Below are positions 45,072 through 58,200 of a DNA stretch of 64,000 bases, in pieces. The notes below the pieces were generated by a model. It saw nothing but the letters and a program-made list of their open reading frames with translations, ran no database searches and was not told the DNA's origin. Each line of letters starts with the position of its first letter. Positions within the stretch are counted from its first letter, which is position 1. This DNA comes from Sitta carolinensis (lineage: Eukaryota; Chordata; Aves; Passeriformes; Sittidae): assembly GCA_032173965.1 (NCBI GenBank), contig CM063290.1:5097501-5161500 (forward strand), read 5' to 3'. The translations under genes were made by a program, and so were the position numbers.

Positions 45072-48000
45072 GTACTTGGCATGTGACAGTCAAAACAGTG
45101 ATGGAAAAACGTTTTTACCCAACATGAAAAAAAGATGAATAATTAGTAACACATAAAAGGCAAAAACTACTTTTCCTTCACTCAGTGATGACAGTGGATG
45201 CTCTTGGTATGAGTTGCGTTGCTCAAAGAAGAGAAGACCAAGGAAAGGCAATTTCTGCTTGAGTGTCATCAGGATCAAAACATCATCTATAATTTCTTGG
45301 TGTGTAGAGCAGTTTTGACAAGTATAGACCTGACAGTCAATGGTCAGAACACATTTAATACATCTTTCATGTGCTGAAGTTAGTAGGTCTAAGGTCTCCC
45401 GGGGGTAATATGATGTAAAAGATGTTCATGGCACTAATTTACTCACAGACCATTAGCTCTCTGTAGATGCAAGACTCTATAGACCTATGTGAAGGAACAT
45501 ACTCTTCAGATGCTCATATTATACTGCAATCCTTCATTTTCTTAATGCAATTTCCTGCAGCTGTTGGTCATATGGGATGCAATGAAGAGTAGACCTCGGC
45601 AAGCCATAACTCTGAGTAATAGGTCTTCTTATTTTGCACTAAATATTTTGAGTGTTTTATTCCTTAAGCAAAGAGGGGAGATGAAATTTTAAATGTAAAA
45701 ATGATTTGTTGTAGTTGGTTTTGACAAACAGTATTCTCTAGTGTTTCAGTGCTTTAAAGGAATTGGCACAGAAAAATGAAATGCAAACTATCGTTATGGA
45801 GCTTTTTTTTTTATAGTCTTCCTGCCTCTGTTTTCCAGTTTTAATAAGGTGCCTGTAAAAAATGAATAATGAAGCAATATATAAACAATGTTACGAAGGC
45901 AGAATTTCCTCATTAGGTTGAGCACCCTACTCTTTTATAGATAGATTTTTTATATTATTATTCTGAAGGTAAATTTGGGATGAAATGCCAAGAATCTATA
46001 GAATGATGTGCAATGATGGAGAATTAATGTCACACAGCAAATTGTGTTGCCATTTGAATAGTATATTATGCAGTTTGGTGCCAGCAGATTTAACAAATGT
46101 GTCAGCCGTCATTATTCAAGCATCCAAAAGGTCATCCTTCTATCCCAGCAGGGTTGTCCAGCAGCTTACAGAATGCACATAACAAAAAGTGATGTGTGGG
46201 ATCTCCAGTGATCTTTTTGATCAAGAATCAATTAAAGTAAGTTGCTGTTAATGTGACACTAGATACAGACAAAGTGTGATGCATTTGACAGCCACTAATT
46301 ACAGCAGGCAGCCAAAAGAGCTCTGCAGAGATATGGGGACAGAAATGGCTAAATTAGTAAACTGTGTTGACACGATCACTCAATATTTTTTGATGTGCAA
46401 GCACAGCATATTCCCAGGTTTGGTGAACCTGACAGGCATGAGTTACTGAAACTTTATGAAAATGAAGCGGAGAATATGATTTCTTTTTTTTTTCAGATTT
46501 TACAATTAGAGTAGCTCAAAACTAATTATCCCAGCAAAATGGAATGAGCAAGCTGTCCCAGCAGGGGAAGTTTGCACTTGGCGGCGGTGCTGCCTGAGTT
46601 TAAAAGCAACCTCGAACAAGATGCTTTTTAACCTGGGGATGCCACCAAGAAAATGTGCCTGTTCTTTAAAGCAAATGGATCCTGACTTCTGTCCCACTCC
46701 CTCACTCCTTGTGGTGCCCAGTGGGAATGCTACATCACCTTGTTTTAAAGCAGGAATTAAAGAAATGTAAATCTGGGGTAATTCTGCCCAGCTGGATCTC
46801 ACTCCAGAGCTCAGAGCTCCCTCGGCATATGCCCTTCTTTGGGACAGTGTCCAAGAACAGCCGTGTTCAGATGCCTGGGGTGGAGGCAGGGAGCTTTATT
46901 TTGTTGGATTTTTTTTCCCCTCCTCCTTTGATGGCTTATGAAAAGTGCCAAATGATCTTGTCATGTTCCGGGTGATTCGGTGTGTGTTGCATTTGGAGCT
47001 GTGTATGCCCACAGGAGGCTAACTGGTGCCTTGTAAGATGGAACCTGATAAAAACCTAACCCAGCTGCACTGCTGTTTTGAAACTGAATTCTGGATGAGA
47101 ATCCCAGGGTGTCTTATCTCCTGCTTTGCCAGAACATTTGTGAAGGTTTTTTAAAGTAACTCAGGGATTTTATGAGACTGAAATTGTTATTCTTCACCAC
47201 ATCATGAAATTTTCCTACATTTTCTTAGCAAGCATTTTTTACAGCCTTGGACTTCTAATTGGGAAAATTGGGACTCCTTTAATGCCAGGGCTGTATTTCA
47301 GCTAATGGAAGAACCTGACACAGCACTGAGGTCAGCACTTTCTAGCATGTTTATCATACTGTTTTCAACCTCAGGTTGTGCTCAAATCTTCCTCTTCTTT
47401 CCCTTGGTCAGACTTGCCAAAACAAATCTGGGTTTTTTTCCCTCTTCTCTGGAGTCTGACCATGCCTCACTTGACTCTGCTGGACACTTGATGTCTCTGA
47501 CAGTGACATAACCCCTATTTATATTTATTAGCTTGACCCCAGCCTCACCTTGTCTGCTGTGAGATTATTTCTGCCTCCTCTGTGTCCCGTGGCCCCCAGT
47601 TCTCCCCAGAACACAGGGGCACCCCACAGCAGACTCCTTCTTTATCCAAATGTTTCAATTCTTCCTATTTGCTGTGCAAACTCCCAAGCTTGTCATTTTT
47701 TAAGTATTGTATCCTGTTTCCCATGCTGGGCGAATGCAGAGTATCATGGGCATAATGCCTTTTTCTGTCCCTCAAATAACAGCTAGAGTTTCTTGTAAGG
47801 TTTATCACAAACTGGCTGCCTGTGTTTGAGGTCAGGTTTTCATCGGGTTTCATATTCCTGAATTATCAACTAAATCCTCTCTTACTGAGATAAGCATGAA
47901 TTAGCAGCACAAGTTTATTAAAGTCAGCATTGCAAAGGCTCTTCCAAAGGGTTTCTTCAGGATCAAGGTAACCCCTGAACAACTGTGCAGTGCCATTCCT

Positions 48001-48125
48001 TGCTGAAACTCCAGTACTGCTGGCAGAGCTTTACCAATAAGGAGGAAAGACACAGACCAGTGGTGTTAATAAAAATATAAATGGTTTTCAGCCCAACACC
48101 ATGTGCGAACCAAAGCTGAGGACTG

Positions 48126-48205
48126 AATCACAAATTCATACTGTAAAAGATCAGAAGGAAACATCATAATCCAATTTGATTTTCTGTCCACAGACCTTCA
48201 CCCAA
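48126..48205 (-). mobile_element. Probable ancient amniote CR1/L3-type fragment
   Basis: CAAATTCATACTGTAAAAGA then TCAGAAGGAAACATCATAAT and CCAATTTGATTTTCTGTCCA resemble the old amniote CR1 3' end (ATAGATT..AAGGCCAGAAGG..ATCATCTAGTCTGACCTCCTG). It is clearly older and more diverged than the three avian-type CR1 pieces. Confidence 0.5.
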
Positions 48206-51200
48206 TCAATCCTGTGGTGTAAAGCTGCTGTTTCTAACCTAGAAAAAACCCAAGTTATTAGGCTGTGTTGCTGTTGCAGACTGAAGCCCAATTTTTTTTC
48301 CTATCCTAGGAAATGATTCTATAATTTCTGAGGAAATGGAAAGTATCTCACTAGTTGATTGTTAAATTGTTCAACAAATTGAACATGCTTTAAGCTTGAA
48401 ATGTGAGATACCCCAGAAAAAGTGGAGAAGGTGGAATGCAGATGATAGTAGTACTCCTTGACCAGGAATTTATTTTTCACTTGTACTGAGCTAAAAGCAA
48501 GCTAAAACCTCTGCATGCACTTTTATTTCTGCATTAAATATGAGTCTGAGAAGCCTACACTGTATTTTTCTCCATTTCTCCCAAATGGGATATACGTAAA
48601 ATGCCTTTTGCTTTCTATTTTCATGTAAAGAACTCTTGCTATACATTTCATTTTTCTGTGCAATACAAAATAATCTTTCTATCTCTTGAAGTTTGCAGTT
48701 TTGTGGAGTTCAGGGATGGTTTTTCCATATGAATGTTTCCCTTTGCATTGAGTGAGCTCTGACTGTGGTGTTCTCTGACATTTTCCCCTTACCATAGACT
48801 GTTCTCTATCTCTTAAAGGCAGTGAGCCATTCTGGGACTGATGTGACAATACATGACAGGAAATTCCACTGAATAAAACAAATTATACACTAGAGATGTG
48901 CTGAACTGACTGAAAACAATTTGGACACCAGGGGCAATGGAAGGTGCTGAGAAGGCTGAGAGCAATGACATTTTCTTTTGGATTGTATTTAAAGTATTTT
49001 GATGCACAACTTGGTGTAAATCAGTGTGTGTGAGATCTTTGGGTTGTGGCCCTTCAGGTTCCTTGCTCCACGGAATGGACATATGGATGTGAGTGAGCCA
49101 CACCCATTAATTAATTGTAGCTGATAATGACTTGTTCTGATTTGGAAAATTTATATATTCAGGTCTTCAATTTGTGTGTACCTGAATAACATTTATGAAG
49201 AGAGATGGGTGGTGTTTGTACCCAGGTTTTAATTCACAGTATAATCAAGCAATAACATGCTTGTGTTGCAAAGCAAATTGTCCAACACATGTGATGTGAT
49301 CAACGGAAGGATTTTGTTGAAAGTGATTTTACTTTAAATAGTGGTAAAGAATTTCTGTCTATTAAATGCAACAATGAAAGACATAGTTGATGTGGGAAAA
49401 TATTTAAATACCCCCAATAGGGAATAGGAAGAAATCTAGTAAATGAATTAGGATTGTTTGTCATTTTTGTCTTCCAGCTTCAACAATGAGGAAAATTTAC
49501 TTGATTCGTCTTTGGCGTCTGTCAATTTTAAATCATTGTGCGTCAGCTCCTTTTGTGAGGCACTTTGTGAGTGAGACACAGGTGATGAGTTATTGCCAAT
49601 AAACCAGCATTGCCATTTGGGCTGTACAGTAACAAAACATAAATTTTGCTTAATGTGCCTTTAAGAATGTGAGCTGAGTGGCTGCGCTGCTGGCAATGAG
49701 TAACGATTCACAGCATCGGGACCAGGATCCGTTTGTCTGTCTCATCTTGTCATGTAAATGTTTGAAAAAAACCCCGAGCAGCTAATACAGCAATCTGGCA
49801 GCAGTCTGCACCGAGCTCTGTGAGACAAAGGCTCCTGCAGCAGAGCAGGGTGTTCACGTGGAGCTTGCTTTCCCTGACACCCTTTGGATGGCAGATGTGG
49901 AAGCAGAGCAGCCTGTGTGGAGCCAGGTCATCTTGCACCCTCTGGCAATTGGTCAGTACTGCTGGGAATGGCGATGGAAAAGAGAGGGGTGAAGTTTTTT
50001 GCACTTTATTTGAGGCATTTTCCTATAGCATGTTGAAATAAATCCCTAGAATAATATGAATGTTTCAAGTAACACCCAGGGAACATCATTTGAGCTTGAT
50101 GCTGACACCTGTTCAGAAGGAAATGTCAGGGACACATTTAGGCAACGGCAGATCAAGTTTTGTGACTTGGAGTTTAATTAATACTTGAGATTTCTGCCCT
50201 GCATTGGGCAGAATTGGGCAGAACCTGCAGAATTCCTCCCTTGAAAGTCAGATTGGAATATTATAATCATTCCTGCCTTGATTTTCCTGAGTGTATTGCC
50301 AGGAAATTGTTCCTAGTAAGGCTGTTTACGCCGGGATTTGACCTGCCAGTCTCAGTGGAACTGCTGAGTTTGATGACAGGATTCCTGCTTGGGAGGCTCT
50401 ATCAGCATCATCCAGGCTACCCATTATTACCCATTAATTCAGTACTTTGGTATTAATTACAGTATTCCTTAGACTGTTTCTTTCATGTGAAATTCAATAA
50501 AACCAGCAGATTGAAATACATTATTGCATATGGTGCTGTAATATTTAGGTTTTAATTGCATTTTTGAGAAAAAATACAAACTTAAGTGCATGTCTCAATG
50601 GAAATAGGAAGTACATTGCAACCTTAAATGAACTGCAAAGCAGCTGAGTAGAAGATGTTCTTGGAAAATATAGAGATATTATTGTTTATGTATATGGGTA
50701 TATCAACATGTGCGATTCATGCTGGTAGCACAGATTATCATATTTATAGTCAGCTCTTCAAAGGTGTACCTGTGGAGGTCAAGGAGCAGGCCCAGGAGAG
50801 CTATAGAAGAGCTGATACAGCCTCTTGCTGTGGTCAGAACCAGGTGCTTCACAAACAGCACAGCTTTTTATCGTGGTGTTTTGCTACTACTGATGATCAA
50901 TCAAACTCATAATTCACTCTTGACTAACTTTATCCCTTATTCTGGGGTAAGAAGGGGCTCCTGTAATCTTTTATTTTCATAATCAGAATCATCAGTATCT
51001 GTTTCTTTCATCTCCATAACAATTTTGCATGGGGAGTACAGAGACAGACATATTCCCAAAGCACGGTGATTCATTTTTTGTTAAATTGTTCATGTTTTCA
51101 GTTTTACTTGCAGTTGAAGAGTGTCACATTTTGTGAAGTTGGTAAAAATACTGGTGCCCCTGTATGTGCCATTTTAACAGAGCTGGGCATCTTTTCCCTC

Positions 51201-54089
51201 CCACGCTGCATTCTGGGAATGAGCTGCTGGTTGTGAGCAAAATTGTCAGCTCTAGCAACCAACTCCAGCCATCCACAAATGACAGAGAGATTTCTGAACA
51301 TCCTTAGCAGGGAGGACAAAAGAGAGGGGTTTTGGGCTGTGTCTACATGGGTGTATGTGTGTAGTGTACACATCCACAGAGCAAAGAACATTGTTCCAAG
51401 TGGGTGTTTGCACTTCTCGAGATTTAAAATACCAGACACTGAGCACAGGAATATACTTTGTGTGCCAGAAAACAAATCTATATTAGCAGTTGCAGAAAAA
51501 TCTGCAGAATGTATATGACTGATTTGATAAAAAACTCTTAAAGCAAAGTGCATCTGAGAAGCATTTTCATAATTGCAAATTAGATATTGGAAATATTTTT
51601 TCCACAAAAATTTTTTTTTGCTGCTCCTGTAGTCATGAGATTTGTAATTAAGCTATGGAGTTTTTTTGTTTCGTTTCAAAAGAAAGAACTTGTTTTGTAT
51701 CTTCCAAGAATGAAAGGAAGAAACAACAACTTCAAGCCAAATGGTAGAACTCAAAATATTTGTTCAGGGTGGGTTCAGTAAATAATGTTTCTGTGGCCAG
51801 TTCCAAACACTCTGTATAAAGGAATTGTTTGACATTTTTACTGCCATTAGAATGTAACTTATTTAAATATGTAATGTGGGTTTTTTCTGTTTTATGATCA
51901 TCTTTTGCATCAAGTGTATTTATGCATGTTCCTGGTGTTGCTAAGAGCCCATGTCAGATTCTCAGTTCATTGACCTGAACCACTTGATTTTCTTTCCCCA
52001 AGTTTCTTTGGTAGCTTGTTCTGTTGAAATCTATCTGGGGGTAGTGTCTGTGTGCAGCTCATACATATTTTGGGGTTACTAGATAGCAAACAGTCATAAG
52101 CACTGTCCTCTGCTCTCCAGAATTACTTTTTTTAACATATAAACAAAAGAAATAACCTTAAATGCCAATATTAATTCTCAGTGTAGTTTAACACCCAATA
52201 ATAAATGCCAAGAGTTAATAGTAAATCTATGGAGACAGTGCCATATTTTGTCATCTAAATACCTTTAACTACCACAAGGTCTTTCAGTATAATTAGTAGA
52301 GAGTATTGAGTCCAGCCAGAAATATAGGATTCATCATTAAATTCAGAGGTTTCTTTATCTCTGTGAGTCTAATCATGTGTGCAGACAAATTGTTAATGAC
52401 ATGGGCTTTATTGCTCTTAGATTTCCTCTATTTGAAATGGAATAGCCTGCTTTGTGAGAAATAATTAGGTTTCATTGTTCTACCTGCATCAAGTCTTGTT
52501 GATAATCGTATGGTTTTAGCAATTCAGATTCAGAGAGCAGTTGGTGGTGGTGATGATGTTTCATTTTAAATCACAAAATATTGTTATTTTTCCTCCTGCC
52601 TTCTTTATATTTTCTTCCCTTTCCTGTGCCAGTAATAGATGTAATATCTCTAAATTTCAATGTCTGAATGTCAATAATTAACAAATGAAAGCCATTTGGG
52701 TTTGCAGTATGCAGATTTGAGGATATATCTCCTTTGGTTGGCACATGCTGCAGTGTTTTGTAGGACACCTCACCTATGCTTGTGCAATCAGAAACGTAAA
52801 GCCTCAAGGCAATGACAGCCTATTACATAATCATATACAATTCTCAGTGATTTACAAACTCATTGTTTGACCTTGTTTTTTTTGGTTGGATGAGTTATGA
52901 TTATGCTTAAGGATTAATTAGCCTTCTGGTACTTGTTCACGTAGAAGAAAGAATTGCTTATCTGTAGCAAGGGTCATTTGCTGTGTCTTGAAGTCTCTGG
53001 AGAAATCCCTCTCATGTTTTTCAGTTTTAGGAAGTCCCAGAATTAATATAAGCTGAGGCTTCATATGAAACCAAGGGACTGCATGTCAGGGACATTTAGC
53101 AGATTTGTTGCTTGAGCTGCAGAGGGGGGATCTTGGCTCTTTTGGCATAAGTACCAGGTCTCTTGTTGACTAATACATTTCAAAATGATTTTTAGAATGA
53201 GATTCTTGTCCCAAATGCACAGTAGGAAAAAATAGCAATCTGACTGAGAAGTCACTATGAGACACATTTCTCTGTCTACAGGGTGGAAGACTATATATCT
53301 TTTGTCCAGGTCAGCATTTCACATTTCCAGACACATTCCTAAGAGATTTCCAAATGTGTCCATTGGCACTGCAATGTGTGCATCCTCCACTGTCAGTGCC
53401 CTCTGGCTAGGAGAGTTCTAAAGCCCCAGGAAAATACCGAATACTTTTTTTCCTTTCTTATACCAAGGCAAATTGTTTGAGAATTTTTAATTGTTCACCC
53501 CATATTAGTATGTCCTGACACTGTTTTAACCATAACTCAAATCTGTTGACCAGTTTTTGGGTAAATTTTAATTTAGATGTATTTTCAGCCTAAAGCCAGG
53601 ACGCTGCAAACACTTGTGGGAGTTGTTCAAGAAGCAACTTCAGAGGGTGTTTTTCAGTCACTAGACTTGTGGGAAAGGTTTTCTTATTTTAATGCCTGTA
53701 GTGTAAACAGACACTGACATCTACTTACAAATACTTTCATTAAGTTACAACTTTCCTGGGAAGATGGGGAACATTAAAGCATCACAATGAGAGCTGTTTG
53801 TTGTGAAATATTGGGTATTGACTGTATGAAATGCAGGACTCAGGGTGCATATGAGTGGACTTTAAAATCCCTCGCCCAGCATGAACAGATTCTAATCTAT
53901 TTTTGCAATACAGGCCCCCTGCTCCTGAAGTGCTGCTTTTTCCATGACACAGATCCATCTCAAACCCAAGGCTGTTTGGGATCCTCAAGAGAAGTGATGT
54001 TTTGTCTACATCTCCTCAGCTAAAGCGTGGTTGATGAGATAGCCTGCACAGTGTATAATGGCCAATTCGGGACTTCTGAAATTTATACA

Positions 54090-54205
54090 ATATTTCAGTA
54101 GATAGAGCACTCATCCAGGCTTGCAAGACTGAAACTCTGGACTCTTTGTAGCCTCGGGGAGATCAAATTCATACCTTTCATTTCTCATTAAAGTGCCCTA
54201 GGTAT
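54090..54205 (+). mobile_element. Possible ancient tRNA-derived SINE (MIR-like)
   Basis: CAGTAGATAGAGCACTCATC looks like a tRNA-type A-box region. It is followed about 25 nt later by a weak B-box-like GACTGAAACTCTGG. A GTAGCCTCGGGGAGATCAAA...CATTTCTCATTAAA stretch recalls the core of MIR-type SINEs. Divergence is high, so this is a tentative call. Confidence 0.35.
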
Positions 54206-54984
54206 GCAGCACAGAGGGCATTGTCCACTCCAGTTACATCTCTGTCATTCTGCTAAAACCCCTGCAGGTCCTGGGGATGAACAGGCACAGTATGTCTGTG
54301 GTTCACTCACCGAGGCAGCCTGGGTCAGCAGAGATCTTGGCCCACTTACTAATTCAAGTTCAAAGTGCCTATGGGCAAAACAGTCCGTGTAAAAATTATG
54401 AGCAGTCGCCAGAAGAGGGCTCAGCCCCCAGCCCCTCTCCCCACTTGTCCTAACTAGGTGTGAAATAGTCACTCCTGCACTACAGATTAGGCTGCCCCCT
54501 TTGGTTGCAGTTTTAGAGGTTTTCCATGGGGCTGTGGAGTGTGGGGAGTGTTTCTGGCTGAGGGCAGGGGGCTGCAGCATTGCAGACATGGGGAGAATAC
54601 GAGAGTTTCAGCCCTTTTGTGCTGAGAACACTGCGGAAGAGTCACCTCTTTTTCTGCACAGTGTATGAAAGAGAAGTGACTCATATTGCTTCCTTCCATT
54701 ATGATGGGTTTTTTTATAGGAGTGACCCTTGCTCATTTTTTTGAAAGGAATGATTTCAGTGCATAAATGTAGTAGCAGATGATTATTTTGGGACTGGCTG
54801 TAGCAATAAAAGTAACCACCACGCCGCCTTTTTGCGTGGTTACCTTTCCTCTGTAAGACATTATTGCCTCCAAAGCAGACATCCTTACTCCCTGTCAATC
54901 CAGTGTCAGCCAGGTTAGCCTGAACCAGCATTAAAAGTGATTTAAACTAATCTGTTTGAGTTATTAAACTGGCCTTGTAACACT

Positions 54985-55220
54985 CGCCCAACCTGACAAG
55001 AGGGCTCTCTCTCTCTCTGCGAGCGGCAGCGCCTGGCTGGAGCAGGGGGAGCAGCGAGGTCTGTCTGCTGGCTCCCTAAATCATGGAGCCTGGTGGAATT
55101 CTGCGTTCCTGTCTGACTCCTGCAGCCCGGAGCGAGGCCCCGGAGCCCACAGGGAGTGGGATTTATGGCACTGTCATTGCTTCAGCATCCCCCCTGAGCT
55201 GCCTGAGAGGCTGAGGTACT
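54985..55220. other. GC-rich intronic patch with a CT-repeat
   Basis: A GGCTCTCTCTCTCTCTGCGA stretch leads into GCGGCAGCGCCTGGCTGGAG and GCCCGGAGCGAGGCCCCGGA. It is CpG-containing sequence with no gene signature, possibly regulatory. Confidence 0.3.
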
Positions 55221-58200
55221 GTGAATCCCTCGCAGAGTGCCCAGTTTCCCTACGTGTGCTGCCAGAAAACCCCTCTTAAAATGTCACAAGTCGCAGTTTG
55301 GAAGTCAGGTGCTTAAAATTGAGGTTGTTACTTGACCTGCTCTTTTTGTATATTCAGATCCATGATTTCCCCCCCCCCCATTTAATGCATTTATCCTATA
55401 GTAGTTAGTAAAAACAATGAGGAAAAGAAAAGGACCAAACAAATAGGGCTGTTCTATCCCACTACTATGATGGAACAGTTAAATTAATAGCTAAATCTAA
55501 TTAGGAAATGAAAAATTACAGCTTGTCTGCTGCCAATACTAAAGCAAATGGACTGTGAGATAGAGCTATGGTTACACTCCAAAATTATCTTCCCATTGTT
55601 GAATCTTAAGGTGGCTTTGCTGCCTGCACTTGGAAATAAAATAATCCTAGCAATTATGGTTTGCAATTTGTGAGTAGTTTGAAATGTAGTGGCTTTCACT
55701 ATAATAAATGGATTATTGTATGTTGAAAAAGTGCAGGTTTAATTAACAGTGACAGATAAAGCTATTGCATTTAGAAGCTGTTTATATTAGAAATTACCTG
55801 ATAAAAAGGGGGGTTTAAGCATTCTAAATACTCAGTTATGCATTGCCATCTCGATCTGCTACCAGATCATGTATTCAGCATTGCATGGATGTTGCTTGGA
55901 ATCACAGCTAGTTTTTCTGAGACATCTGACTGTCATAATAACTGATAGATCAGTGGCTTGATTTACATATTTATTATGGAGCAACTGCTTATTTTCATCA
56001 ACATAACTTAGATCTTATGCATCCTTTGTCTAAAGTTAATTTGAAAATATTAATTTTCCAGTGACAGCTCAGTCTCCTTCCTGGTTAATCCCTTAATTTC
56101 CCATCTACATAGGAGTGACATTTAGTGAAATGAATGAGAAATGGTAACTTCAGGATGTCATTGTCCTTACTGTCTAAGAGCAAACAGGCTGCCCAAGAGA
56201 GGTCTGGGTAGCTGTACAAAATATATCAATCACAAAAACAAAAGCTAATTGCTATTTTTATTCCTTTACATAAGAACATAAATTTAAAAATATCTCCTTC
56301 TTTAGTATATTAATTTTCGGAAGCCTAAACCCACATATTTTTAGAAAAAAATAATCCTCAAAATAAAAAAAAAAACGTGCCATCTGTCAGAACTAGGAAT
56401 GTTGTTTTACTCTGCACATTTTGTTTTCAGCATCATATTCAGCATCATCTGGATCACAGTGTCATAATCCTTCAGCACAGGAATTTGCACAGAGGCACTC
56501 TTGGATCTCAGGGAAAATAGTCACTGAAGTAATTTAATGACTAAAAAGGGTTTGTGTTTCTCTATTTGTTAATTCTCTGCTTTTCCTTAATTTTACCCAT
56601 TTCTGCAATTCAAGGTGGCAAATATGTTCAAAGGAATACAGACGAGCTGAGGAGCAATTGCTGAAAGGGAGTGGCTCACTTCTTTCTGCGTTGTTGCACT
56701 TTGTATGGTAGGGTTGAATGGACAAGGTAGGGAGAAAAATAGAGGAATTGCAATGAGGAGATTAAGAAATTGGAGTATAAAAGGACAGAGTGGACTAGGC
56801 AAGAAGCATGGCATGTGCAAAGAGGATCACAGTCCTAGGGATGTTGTGGGTATTCAACCCCTCGGCAGCATGTTTAGACTCAGAAATTAGAAAATCTTTA
56901 TAAATTCAGCTTGAATTTCCATTGCTGCTCATGTCTTTGCAGCTTCCTTCCATCAAGGTTATTTCTTATTTTGCTTTCTGGTGGTGTGCATCAGGCTTGT
57001 CTTTAAAACAGTGCTATTAATTGCACAATGCATCCTGCACCAGCACTGGAGGTTCTGCACATTACCCAAGGGTTTCCACCAGGATCTCCCACCTTCTCCT
57101 GGGTGAGCCCTGGGCAGCCTTGCTGCTGCTCATGAGGATTTTACTGGTGGGACCTGAATACCTAGTTTGTTTGGTAAATGGATTTTAAGAATGAAAACGA
57201 GATTTTTTTTGTTTGTTTTCATATGCCATCAGTTTAGCACATACATCAAGTGTGTGCTGATAGGGACAGTGAACATGATTTTAGCCTCCAGCCTGTTACT
57301 AACTTTAGTTTGGTAGAGGTTCAATCTAGTTCACTTATTTAGCTTGCCTCTGTTGCATGACTAAAGATCTAAGGGAAAAATGCTTAAAGTCCCAGCATCT
57401 GTTAATTTAAGCTATTTAAAGTACAAATGAATCAGAGGAAAGGATTTTTTAAACCAGTTTCTCAGTGGAGGTTTGCTCCACTCACTGTGTGTGTCTGTGT
57501 TGAAAATCACAGGAACTATTTTAAAATTCCAAGTTACAATGCAGCCATTAGAAAAATGATTTTGAGTCAACAATTTCCATGCCTCCCATAATACACTAAT
57601 GTGCTCCACTGGTGGGAAGGTGCAGTGGTGAGCCTGGAAATGCCTGTAAGGTATCATTCTTCCTCTCAGACAAAAGCCCCGATGGCTGCTTAAAATTGTT
57701 GTACCTCATGGCTGCTACACAGGCAGTTAAAGTCTCCCTGAAAATGCACTGCTTCTGGAGTTTGTAGGCACTACAGGAAATTTAATTGAAGCAGTTTGGG
57801 TGGTGTTATAGGACATAAAATCAGAGATGTTCCTTACTCTTATTACATACTTAAAAATATTATCTTAGAGTGTTCCCTAATAGTTTCTTATAATTTTGCC
57901 TGGGTTTTAAAAAGCAACGTCTTTGAGTACAAATAGATGAAAATTCCCTTGGTAACTAGGGTAATTACAGAGATTTTCAATTACCAAACTGCATGTTCAC
58001 TGACTTTTCATTTATAACTTTCTCTTAAAATGAAGTTGTATTACAAGATGAAGTAGATGCATCCTCTGTTTTGGCTTCTCTTCATGTTCTTGAGAATTTG
58101 TTTTTCCTTTGGGTGCTTTTCTGTTGGCTCTCTGCTTATTTTTTTTTTTTTTCCTAAGTGTTCCATACTGTGAGAACAAACACACCATGACTGCATTCTC

